This document shows, one piece after another, positions 1 through 12,500 of a stretch of 64,000 nt of DNA. This DNA is from Microglena sp. YARC (lineage: Eukaryota > Chlorophyta > Chlorophyceae > Chlamydomonadales > Chlamydomonadaceae): the NCBI GenBank assembly GCA_022414725.1, contig CM039465.1, forward strand, positions 25,979,056 to 26,043,055, given 5' to 3'. The number at the start of each line of letters is the position of its first letter. Position 1 is the first letter of the stretch. The position numbers and the translations under genes are program-made. The notes under the pieces are model-generated. The model searched no databases and was not told the DNA's origin. It saw only the letters and a list, made by a program, of their open reading frames with translations.

Positions 1-1450
1 TGTGTGTGGTGTGGTGTTGCTGGTGGTGTGGGGAGTTGGTGTGTGTGTGTGGTGGTGTGTGTTGTGTGTGGTGGTGGTGTGGTGTGGTGTGGTGGTGGTG
101 GGTGTGAGTTGGTGTGTGTGTGTGGTGTGGTGTGGTTGGTGTGTGTGTGTGTGTGTGGTGGTGTGGGGAGTGGTGTGTGTGTGTGGTGTGTGGTGTGTGT
201 GTGTGTGGTGGTGTGGGGAGTTGGTGTGTGTGTGAGTTGGTGTGTGTGGTGGTGGTGTGTGGTTGTGTGTGTGTGTGTGTGGTGGTGTGTGTGGTGTGTG
301 TGGTGGAGTTGTGTGTGTGTGGTGTGTGTGTGTGTGTGTGGTGGTGTGTGTGTGTGGTTGGTGTTGTGTGTGTGTTGTGTGTGTGTGTGGGTGTGTGGTT
401 GTGGTGTGGTGGTGTGTGTGTGTGGTGTGTGTGGTGGTGGTGGTGTGTGGTGTGTGTGTGTGTGGTGGTGTGTGGTGGTGTGTGGGGAGTTGTGTGTGTG
501 TGTGTGTGGTGTGTGTGGTGGTGGTGTGGTGTGGGAGTTGGTGTGTGTGTGTGTGGTGGTGGTGGTGTGGTGGTGTGGGGAGTTGGTGTGTGTGTGTGTG
601 GTGTGTGGTGGTGGTGTGTGGGAGTTGGTGTGTGTGTGTGTGTGTGTGGTGTGGTGGTGGTGTGGGGGAGTTGGTGTGTGTGTGTGGTGGTGGTGGTGGT
701 GTGGGAGTTGGTGTGTGGTGTGTGTGTGGTGGTGGTGGTGGTGTGGGGAGTTGGTGTGTGTGTGTGTGGTGGTGTGTGGTGTGTGGGTGGTGTGGTGGTG
801 TGTGTGTGTGTGTGGTGGTGGTGGTGGTGTGTGTGGGGAGTTGGTGTGTGTGTGTGTGTGGTGGTGGTGTGGCGGAGTTGGTGTGTGTGTGTGTGGTGGT
901 GTGGTGGGTGGTGGTGGTGTGTGTGTGTGTGTGTGGTGGTGGTGGTGGTGGTGGTGTGTGTGTGTGTGGTGTGTGTGTGTGGTGGTGTGTGTGTGTGGTG
1001 TGGTGTGGTGGTGGTGGAGTGGTGTGTGTGTGTGTGTGTGTGGTGGTGGTGTGTGTGTGGTGTGTGTGTGTGTGTGGTGGGTGGTGGTGTGGTGTGTGTG
1101 TGGGTGTGCAGTTGGTGTGTTGTGTGTGTGTGTGTGTGGTGTGGTGGTGTGGTGGTGGTGGTATGGGGAGTTGGTGTGTGTGTGTGTGGTGGTGGTGGTG
1201 GTGTGGGGAGTTGGTGTGTGTGTGTGGTGGTGGTGGTGTGGTGGTGGTGGTGGTGGTGGGTGGGGGTGGGGGAGGGGTGCGGCGGGGAAGATTGTGGTGG
1301 TGGTGGTGTTTATATGGGGAGGTTGTTGGTGTGTTGGGTTAGTGGTGTTTATATGGGGGGGGGCGGGGGGGGGGGTAGGTGGTTGTGTGTGGGGGAGTGG
1401 TGGTGGTGGTGTGTGTGTGGAGGTGGTGTGTGTGTGTGTGTGTTAAGAGG
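1..1450. repeat. GT / GGT satellite
   Basis: Almost pure mixture of (GT)n and (GGT)n with recurring GGGGAGTTGGTGTG blocks. It lies in the intron after exon 8 of the minus-strand gene. Open frames across it encode only Val, Cys, Gly and Trp and are not genes. Confidence 0.95.
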
Positions 1451-1509
1451 TGGTGGTGTGGAGGTGGTGTTAGTAGCCTCTTTGCCCCGCCCTGCCCCCA
1501 CCCTGCCCC

Positions 1510-2690
1510 GAAAATAACTGACCATCACAACACACAGTCTTTGGCACCACGCCTGCCTCATCTTCTGCAACTCCTCCTCGTGACACAGTGTGCCCCCAGT
1601 CACTACCCTACCCCCCCCCACCCACCCACCCACACCACCACCCCACCCACCCCACCCACCCACACCACACACACCCACACACCACCAGCCTGCCCCCTTT
1701 TCCCCCACCCCAGCCTGCCCCCTTTTCCCCCACCCCAGCCTGCCCCCTTTCCCCCCACCCCAGCCTACCCCCTGCCCCCCTAAGCAGCATCAACACAACG
1801 CACCGTCTTAGGCTCCATGGCCTGCCTCATCTTGCGCAACTCCTCCTCGCGACCCAGTGTACACACACATCTGCTCCCCCCCCCTTCCCCCCCCCTCCTG
1901 CCCCCTTTGCCCCACCCTGCCCCACCCCACCACCCCAGCCCCCAAAACTGATCAACACAACACACGGTCTTAGGCACTATGGCCCCCTGTCGCCTTTGCT
2001 CCCCCCTGCCCCCCCCCCCCACAAAAAGAAACTGATCAACGCAACACACTGTCTTAGGTACCATTGCCTGCCACATCTTGCTCAACTCCTCCTCGTGACC
2101 CAGTGTGCCCACCAGCCTCCGTCAAAAACGCATTTGCACCCACACCTCCCCCCCCCACACCCACCCACCCACCCACCTACACAGACAAGTGAAACCCATG
2201 CATCGCCAGGCAACGCCAGAAATGGCGACACGTCACCCCCCCAAATCAATCAACACAGCGCACTATCTTCGGCACCATTGCCTGCCGCATCTTGCGCAAC
2301 TCCTCCTCGTGACCAAAGTGACCCCCTCCCCCCCCCCTACCCTTCCCCTACCCCCCTACCCCATCCAACAAAAAAGCTGACCATCACAACGCACCGTCTT
2401 TGGCACCATGGCCTGCCCAACTCCTACTTGTGACACAGCGTGCCCCCACTCACTACCCTCCCCCCCCCCCCCCCACCCACCCCTGCCCCTCCCCCCCCCC
2501 ACCCACCCCTTTGCCCCCCCTGCCCCCACCCCACCCCAAAAATACCTGACCAACACAACACAACCGTCTTTGGCACCATGGCCTGCCTCATCTTCTGCAA
2601 CTCCTCCTCGTGACCCAGTGTGCCCCCCACCCCCCACCCCCCCCCCACCACCCACACACCTTGGCCCTCAGCTCCTCCCCACCCCACACA
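1510..2690 (-). repeat. Array of exon 8 3'-edge copies
   Basis: About seven degenerate copies of the last part of CNB exon 8 plus donor, seen on the + strand as a GGCACCATGGCCTGCC block followed by CTCCTCGTGAC. They are separated by C-rich DNA. None is in frame with another. Confidence 0.8.
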
Positions 2691-2738
2691 CACTCCACCC
2701 CTAACTTCTGCCCCCTAAGCAGCATCAACACAACGCAC

Positions 2739-2944
2739 CGTCTTCGGCACCATGGCCTGTCTCATCTTGCGCAACTCCTCCTCGTGACCCAGTGTGCCCA
2801 CCGGCCTGCCTCCGTCAAAAAACACATTTGCAAGGATGCCAGTGTCGGCTAATGCCACCTTCTCCTTCCCATCCTCCCCGACCATGATGCGAGGAATCTC
2901 CTTCAACTGGAACTTGCGGTCATGGCTCTCCAGAAAGCAATTTC
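2739..2944 (-). CDS. CNB protein exon 8 (last exon in window)
   Basis: Two leading bases and 68 codons from acceptor ACACACACAG to donor GTGCGT. Encodes '[20 protein letters not shown]' and '[16 protein letters not shown]'. Both edges are copied: 5' halves at 3072-3167, 3294-3390, about 3475-3500 and 3600-3703, and 3' halves at about seven places between 1530 and 2625. This exon is the only complete one of the set. Confidence 0.72.
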
Positions 2945-3498
2945 CTGTGTGTGTGTGTGGGGGGGGGGGCGGTGTGGTGGTGGTGGTGGTAGTGGTGGTG
3001 GAGGTGGTGGTGGGGTTGGTGGAGGTGGGGGTAGAGGTAGTGGTGGGGGTGGTGGAGGTGTTGCTGGCTAATGCCACCTTCTCCTTCCCATCCTCCCCGA
3101 CCATGACGCAAGGAATCTCCTTCAACTGGAACTTGAGGCCATGGATCTCTAGAAAACAATTCCCCTGTGCGTGTGTGTGTGTGTGTGGGGGGGGGGGGGG
3201 GCGGTGTGGTGGTGGTGGTGGTGGTGGTGGTGGTGGTGGTGGTGGTGGTGGGTTGGTGGAGGTGGGGGGGAGGTGGGGGGGGGGTTGCTGGCGCTAATGC
3301 CACCTTCTCCTTCCCATCCTCCCCGACCATGATGCGAGGAATCTCCTTCAACTGGAACTTGCGGTCATGGCTCTCCAGAAAGCAATTCCCTGTGTGTGTG
3401 TGTGTGGGGGGGGGGGGGCGGTGATGGTGGTGGTGGAGGTGGGAGTGGGGGTGGCGTGGGTGTTGTTGTGTGTGTCATGGATCTCCAGAAAGCAGTTC

Positions 3499-3533
<35 letters not shown>

Positions 3534-6500
3534 TGTAGGTGGTGGTGGGGGTGGAGTTGGTGGTGGGGGCGGTATGTGTGTGGTGGAGAAGGTGGTGGTG
3601 TCGGCTAATGCGACCTTCTCCTTTCCATCCTCCCTAACCATGACGCGAGGAATCTCCTTCAACTGGAACTTGGGGTCATGGCTCTCCAGAAAGCAGTTCC
3701 CCTGCGTGTGTGTGTGTGTGTGTGTGTGTGTCAGGTCGGTTAGCCGAAATAGCAACCTGACCCACATAAATCTGAAAACAAAAATGGCCCACAAGTTTGA
3801 TACTTACCCTCCTTGATGAAGAAGACCCGTGGCTCTGTTGCAAGGTCCCAGTCCATGCCCTGTTTTTTCCCCTTGCGACGCTGCCTAGGACTTGTTTACA
3901 CACAGCAGACAAAACAAATGCAACTTTTCATGCTTGCTTTATTTGTGCTTGGGCTGCTTTATTATGTTGTTATGTTTGTGGCTTGCCCTCCTTGATGAAG
4001 AAGACCTGTGGCTCTGTTGCAAGGTCCCAGTGCATGCCAGGCTCAAGTCAATCAGCATAAATAGCGATTCAACCTGGCCAACATAAATCTGAAAATTCAA
4101 ATGGCCCATAAGTTTGATACTCACCCTCCTTGATGAAGAAGACCTGTGGCTCTGTTGCAAGGTCCCAGTCCATGCCCGGCTCATGTCAACCAGTCAAAAA
4201 AGTGACTCAACCTGGCCAACATGAATCTGAACATAAAAATGGCCCATAAGTTTGTAACTACCCTCCTTAATGAAAAATACCTGTGGCTCTGTTGAAGGGT
4301 CCCAGTTGATGCCCTGCTTGTTTATCCTTACAACGCTGCTTAGGACTTGTTTACGCACGGCAGACAAAACAAAAGCAACGTTTCATGATGGCTTTATTTG
4401 TGCTTGAGCTGCTTTGTTATGTTGTTATGTTTGTGCCTTGCCCTCCTTGATGAAGAAGACCTGTAGCTCTGTTGCAAGGTCCCAGTGCATGCCCGGCTCA
4501 AGTCAATTAGCCTAAATAGTGACTCAACCTGGCCAACATAAATCTGAAAAAAAAGGCCCATAAGTTTGTAACTTGCCCTTGTTGATAAAGAATGTGGCGC
4601 TGCCTAGGACTTGTCAACATTGACCTGTCAGGTGGCCCACTGGCCCACCACCACTTGCATATTTGTGATTGAGCTGCTATATTATGTTGTTATGTTTGTG
4701 GCTTACCCTTTTTGACGAAATATACTTGTAGCTCTGTTGCAGGGTCCCAGTGCATGCCAGGCTCAAGTCAAGTAGCCTAAATAGCGATTCAACCCGGCCC
4801 ACATAAGACTGAAAATACAGAATGCCCATACGATTGTAATTCACCCTCCTTCATGAAGAATGCAGAGCAAACTATGTCGAAATCGGCCTGTTGGTGGCCC
4901 ACTGGCCCACCACCACTTGCATAATTTGTGCTCGAGCTCCTATATTTTATTGTTATGTTCGTGGCTTACCCTTTTTGATGAAGAAGACCTGTGGCTCCGT
5001 TGCAGGGTCCCAATCGATGCCCTGCTTGTAGTGAGTCAGCAACATGTACTGCACTACCGCCTTCACATCCTCATCAGGGGCCCCCTTAAAGCTACAGTAC
5101 AAGGGATGTTTGTGTTTGTGTGTCCTATGTGTGTATGTTTGTATGTGTTGTATGTGTATGTATGTTTGTGTGTGTTTGTGTGTGTTGTATGTGTATGTAT
5201 GTTTGTGTGTGTTTGTGTGTGTTGCATGTGTATGTATGTTTGTGTGTGTTGTTTGTGTATGTATGTTTGTGTGTTTGTGTGTGTTGTACGTGTATGTATG
5301 TATGTATGTATGTATGTATGTATGTATGTATGTATGTATGTATGTATGTGTGTGTTTCTGTGTGTTGTATGTGTGTTTGTATGTTTGTGTGTGTTTGTGT
5401 GTGCTGTATATGTATGTATGTTTGTGTGTGTTTGTGTGTGTTGTATGTGTATGTATGTTTGTGTGTGTCTGTGTGTGTTGTATGTGTATGTTTGTATGTG
5501 TGTGTTTGTGTGCGCAGTGTGTGTATATATGTTTGTGTGTGTTTGTGTGTGTTGTATGTGTATGTATGTTAGTGTGTGTTTGTGTGTGTTGTATGTGTAT
5601 GTATGTTTGTGTGTGTTTGTGTGTGTTGTGTGCATGTATGTATGTACGTATGTTACAGTCCAGAGGTTGGCCAACCGTGATAGGAAGGGCTACAAAGAAA
5701 AGCATCGACGGGGGCCCTGCGTTCGTGCTACAGTGATCAGAAAGGTAATGATAACGCCTGGTGGGGCGTGGTGTTAAGGGAGCCCATCGTACACGGGTGG
5801 GGAGTGGTTTCCTACCTTAACTGGACAAGCTATTATCGCAGTTGACGACACCCTGCAACGCCAAGAGCGAACAAAGGGGGAGTCAAACCCCCGACTCTTC
5901 ATCCTCAAGCGATCTGGTCTACCACTAGACCATTGTATACCACGGAAAGGGGCTGCTACAGTGATCACTAAACTAAGCGGATTTAGGTGAGGACAAGGTG
6001 TTATCGACCGGGAACCTCAAAGTCAGCTACGAGCAAGCAAATTTCACCTACAAGCACACATTTCATCTACAAGCGAGCAAAAAAAAACAGCTAAAAGCAA
6101 CAGTCACCTACAAGCAAGCAAAAGTCAGCTACAAGCAACAGTCAGCTACAAGCGAGCAATTGTCAGCAACAAGCAGCAGTCAGCTACAAGCAACAGTCAG
6201 CTACAAGCAAGCGAAAGTCAGCTACAAGCAAGCAAAAAGCAGCAAAAAGCAGCAGTCAGCTACAAGCAAGCAAAATTCAGCTACAGGCAACAGTCAACTA
6301 CAAGCATAAGTAAGCTACAAGCAAGCAAAAGTCGGCTACAAGTAACACATAATTCAAGCAAGCAAAAGTCAGCTACAAGAAGCAGTTAGCTACAAACAAG
6401 CAAAAGTCAGCTACAAGCAACAGTCAGCTACAAGCAACAGCTTCTTTTTTCTGAAAGCAGTGTGATACTCACATATCAACACTATCTTTGAAGAACTCGT

Positions 6501-9500
6501 TTGCTTGTCGCATCTTCTCCCCAAAGTGTGCGCCGAAGATCTCCATGAAGTGCTGTCGGTCAACCTGGGGGGTGCAGTGAGGTACAGTGAGGTGAACCTG
6601 TGAGGTACACAAACAGCGGGTGGATCTCTGTTTAGCTTGTTACGTACCTAGGTCATTATGCCTTGTCTACACTAGTACCACAAACTTCGCGCTCCGCGGG
6701 GTTCGGGGGGCAGGGCGTCGCACTGGGGTCGCACCGAGTTGTACAATTTGCGACGCGTCGCATAAAAACAAAACAGTGGTCTAGTCCAGTTCATTCATTA
6801 TGCCTTTAGTTAGCCAAAAGATCCGCCTAACTGCTGCTGGTCATAGCTGAAAAGAAAAGCTATGTTGTCATTCATAAAAGGCAACACCAAAAATGCACAA
6901 CAAAGAAAATCCCCGTTTACCGAATGGCTCAAAGGCAGAGCTCCTTGAACGATGTAGGTGCTGATTTCGAATTCTCACGGTGCGCTCTAGCGTTCGCGGT
7001 CGCTGCCAACCGCCATGGTAGCTTTGTCCAGGTAAAGTAGCAGCCCGTTCCCTTTTGCCGAAAGGCGGGGCTCCCTTAATACCACTGATTCTTTTTTCAA
7101 ATCTGAAAGTGAGTTTCTTCTAGCTTTATGGTTTCAGGGCTCCTCCAGGGACAGCGTTTTAGTGCTTTATATAGCTTTTTATAGCTTTTTGGGGCCATTT
7201 AGGGCAGAAACAAAACAACTTTTTTTCCTTTTTTTATAGCGATAATATCGCTAAAACGGGGTCAAAACTATCGATCGCTATATATAGCGGAAATAAAAAT
7301 CCCCACCAGGCGTTATCATTACTATGCTGTCATTCATAAAAGTCAACACCAACAATTCACAACACAGAAATTGACATTGCACAATAAAATGCAAAAAAAA
7401 TACGCACAGACACGACTGCAAGAATAAAATGCAGGAAGAAATACAAGAAAAACATTACAAGAAAAACAACCAATGCAGGTAAAAATGCAACAACGTGAGG
7501 CAAGGAAAACAATGCTAGGATGTAAGGCAATAGATAGAAATAATTGATTGAAAAGACAAAAAATGCAAGAAAAACAATGCAATAATATAAGGCAAGGAAA
7601 ACAATGCAATAACATAAGGCAAGGAAAACAGTACAAGATACAAATGCAATAATAAAATAAAAAAATACAATACAAGAAAAATGCAACAACGTGAGATAAG
7701 TCAAGCAATGCAGGGAAACAATACAAACAAATCAGTGCAGGGAAACAATAAAAAGATCAATGCAGGAAAAATGCAATAACATGAGGCAAGTCAAGCAATG
7801 CAGGGAAACAATATAAACAAAGCAATGCAAGAAAACAATACAAACAAAACAGTCCAGGAAAACAATGCAAGGATAGAAGGCATTACAAACAATGCAGGGA
7901 AAAAACAAACACAAAGCAATGCAGGGAAACAATACAAAGATCAACACGAAAAATGCAATAACATGAGGCAAGTCAAGCAATGCAGGGAAACAATATAAAC
8001 AAAGCAATGCAAGACAACAATACAAACAAAACAGTCCAGGAAAACAATGCAAGGATAGAAGGCATTACAAACAATGCAGGGAAAAAACAAACACAAAGCA
8101 ATGCAGGGAAACAATACAAAATCAACACGAAAAATGCAATAACATGAGGCAAGGCAAGCAATGCAGGGAAACAATACAAACAAAGCAATGTAGGGAAACA
8201 ATAAAAAATCAACGCACGAAAAATGCAACAACATGAGGCAAGGCAACCAATGCAGGGAAACAATAACAAAAGCAATGCAGGAAAACAATGCAAGGATATA
8301 CAGCAGGACAAACGATGCAAGGATAGAAGGCATTACAAACAATGCAGGTAAAAAAACAAACACAAAGCAATGCAGGGGAACAATACAAAATCAACACACG
8401 AAAAATGCAATAACTTGAGGCAAGGCAATCAATGCAGGGAAACAATACAAACAAAGCAATGCAGGGAAACAATATAAAATCGACGCACGAAAAATGCAAC
8501 AACATGAGGCAAGGCAACCAATGCAGGGAAACAATAACAAAAGCAGTGTAGGAAAACAATGCAAGGATATATAGCAGGACAAACAATGCAGAAAACAATA
8601 AAAAAACAATATAATAATATAATGCAAGGAAAAGAATACAAGAATATAAGGCAACACACAAAAAGCAGGGAAACAATAAAAACCAATACAGGATAAACAA
8701 TACAAGACAAACAATGCAAGAATATAAGGCAAGAATATAAGGCAAAACACACAATGCTCAGACACAAACCATGCAAACAAGTTGACTTAATACTTGGTGT
8801 TGCACAATATAATATAATACACTATACTATACTATACTATACTATACTATACTATAATATAATATAATATAATGCATAGGCACAAACCGTGATGACAGTT
8901 GAGTCGCTACTTGCGGTTGCACAATATAATGAAAGACAAACAATGCACAATAATACAAACAATGCACACACAGTAAGACAAATTATGCACACACACAATA
9001 AGACAAACAATGCACACACACAATAAGACAAACAATGCACAATAAGACAAATAATGCACACACACAAGAAGACAAACAATACACACACACAATAAGACAA
9101 ACAATGCACACACACAATAAGACAAACAATGCACACACACAATAAGACAAACAATGCACACACACAATAAGACAAACAATGCACACACACAATAAAGACA
9201 AACACAAAAATAATGCACATAGACAAACAATGCACACACACAAAGCACAATAAGACAACAATGCACACACACAATAAAACACACAATGCACACACAGTAG
9301 AAACAAGCAACAAATAAGACAAACAATGCACACACACAAACAATGCACTAAGACAAACAACAACACAGCAATGCACACACACAAAATAAGACAAAACAAA
9401 CAAATAAGACAACACAGCACACAGAATAAGACAAACAATGCACACCACACAAACAATGCACACACACAGTAAGACAAACAATGCACACACACAATAAGAC

Positions 9501-12500
9501 AAACAATGCACAATAAGACAACACACACAAACAATGGACAAACATAAGACAAACAATGCCAAATAAGACAACACAAATGCACACAATCACAATAAGACAA
9601 ACAATGCACACACACAATAAGTACAGTGCACACATACAGACAAACAATGCACACACAAATAAGACAAACAATGCACACACACAATAAGAACAAAACAATG
9701 CACACACACAAGACAAACAATGCAACACACAAAGAACAAACAATGCACACACACAATAAGACAAACAATGCACACACACACAATAAGACAGACAAACAAT
9801 GCACACACACAATAAGACAAACAATGCACACACACAATAAGACAAACAATGCACAATAAGACAAACAATGCACACACACAATAAGACAAACAATGCACAA
9901 TAAGACAAACAATGCACACACACAATAAGACAAACAATGCACACACACAATAAGACAAACAATGCACACACACACAATAAGACAAACAATGCACACACAC
10001 AATAAGACAAACAATGCACACACACAATAAGACAAACAATGCACACACACAATAAGACAAACAATGCACACACACAATAAGACAAACAATGCACACACAC
10101 AGTAAGACAAACAATGCACACACACAATAAGACAAACAATGCACAATAAGACAAACAATGCACACACACACAATAAGACAAACAATGCACACACACAATA
10201 AGACAAACAATGCACACACACAATAAGACAAACAATGCACAACACAATAAGACAAACAATGCACAACACACAATAAGACAAAACAATGCACACACACAAT
10301 AAGACAAACAATGCACACACACAATAAACAAAACAATGACAAACAATGCACACACACAATAAGACAAAACAATGCACACACACAATAAGACAAACAATGC
10401 ACATAAGACACACACAAACAATACAGACAAAACAATGCACACACACAAAAAATACACACACAATAAGACAAACAATGCACAATAAGACAAACACACACAC
10501 ATAAAACCCAATGACAATAAGACAAACAATGCACACACACAATAAGACAAACAATGCACACACACTAAATAAAACAATGACAAACAATGCACACACACAA
10601 TAAGACAATGCACACACACAATAAGACAAACAACACACACAATGCACAACACACATAAGACAAACAATGCACACACACAATACAGACAAACAATGCACAC
10701 ACACAATAAGACAAAACAATGCACACACACAATAAGACAAACAATGCACACACACACAATAAGACAAACAATGCACACACACAATAAGACAAACAATGCA
10801 CACACACAATAAGACAAACAATGCACACACACAGTAAGACAAACAATGCACACACACAATAAGACAAACAATGCACACACACAATAAGACAAACAATGCA
10901 CACACACAATAAGACAAACAATGCACACACACAGTAAGACAAACAATGCACACACACAATAAGACAAACAATGCACACACACAATAAGACAAACAATGCA
11001 CACACACACGTAAGACAAACAATGCACAACACAATAAGACAAAAAATGCACACACACATAAGACAAATAATGCACACACACAGTAAGACAAACCAACACA
11101 CAAGACACACACACACACAATAAGACAAACAATGCACAACACAATAAGACAAAACAATGCACACAACAACTAAGACAAACAATGCACACACACACAATGC
11201 ACACACACAATAAGACAAACAATGCACACACACAAAGACAAACAAATGCACACACACAATAAGACAAACAATGCACACAACAATAAGACAAACAATGCAC
11301 ACACACAACAGACAAACCAATGTTACAATAAGACAACAATGCAACACACAATAAGACAAAACAATCACACACACAATAAGACAAACAATGCACACACACA
11401 TAAGACAAACAATGTACAATAAGACAAACAATGCACACCACACATAGACCAATGCACAATAAGAAAACAATGCACACACACATAAGACAGTAAGTGCAAT
11501 TGAACAATGGACATATTGCACACACCGTGAGGACAGTTGAATTGCTTCTAGAGGTAGCACAATATATTATCATGTATATAACTAATATCATATCATATCA
11601 TATCATATAATACAATTCAATACAACAAATGTATATACACGCACTGTGAGGACAGTTGAGTTGCTGCTAGAGGTAGCACAATCGCATCGTGACTCGTTGT
11701 TGAGGATGGACAAATCTCCAAAGCACATGCCCTTCTTCAGAGTCGCAATTACAGAACGGTTTCGGAGCTGACCAGGAGGGTGGGTCCAAATTTCCACGAA
11801 CCTGAAGGTCAGGGTAGGAGGGTAAGGGGGTAGAAGAGTAAGGGTAAGGGTAGGAGGGTAGGAGGTAGCGGTCGAGAGTAGGAGGGTAGAGATGGGACGA
11901 GAGGGTTAGAGAGGAGGGGTAGGAGAGAGTAGGTATATGGTATGGAGGGTAGAGGGCAGGTAGGGGTGGGAGAGGTAGGAGGGTAGGAGAGGTAGGAGGG
12001 GAGGAGGGTAGGAGAGGGTAGGAGGGGTAGAGGTAGGAGGTAGGAGAGGGTAGGGAGGGTAGGAGAGGGTTTAGGAGGGGTATAAGGAGGAGGGGTAGGA
12101 GGGTAGGAGGGGTAGGAGAAGAGGTAGGAGGGGTAGAGGGTAGGAGGGGTAGGAGAGGGTAGGAGGGGGTAGGAGGGGTAGTAGGGTAGGAGAGGAGGGT
12201 AGGAAAGGTAGGAGGGGTAGCGAGGGTAGGAGGTAGGAGGGTAGGAGAGGTAGGAGAGGGAGTGAGTAAGGAGGGTGGGAGAGGTAGGAGGGGGTAGGAG
12301 AGGGTAGGAGGGTAAGCGGGTAAATCGGAAGTGATAATGACTGAGTGTAAGATTGTGGGGGGAGATCGGTAGAGGGGCTGGGTGGGGTTGGGCTTGAGGA
12401 TGTGGAGCGAGGAGTTGTGGGTGTGTGTGGGGTATTGGTGGTGGGGGTGGAGGGGATGAGGAGGAGGCCATGTGTGTTGTGTGTGTGGTGTTGTTGTGTG

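Noticed and set aside
4..1446. 480-codon Val/Cys/Trp/Gly frame
   Set aside because: GT/GGT satellite; all frames are open for lack of stop-forming bases.
8935..11490. CRISPR-like regular array
   Set aside because: The units are head-to-tail with no unique spacers, and the context is a eukaryotic intron.
8983..11591. 700-codon Cys/Leu/Val-rich minus-strand frames resembling membrane proteins
   Set aside because: They are translations of a 25-bp satellite with indels; apparent hydrophobic segments come from GTGTGTGT reading.
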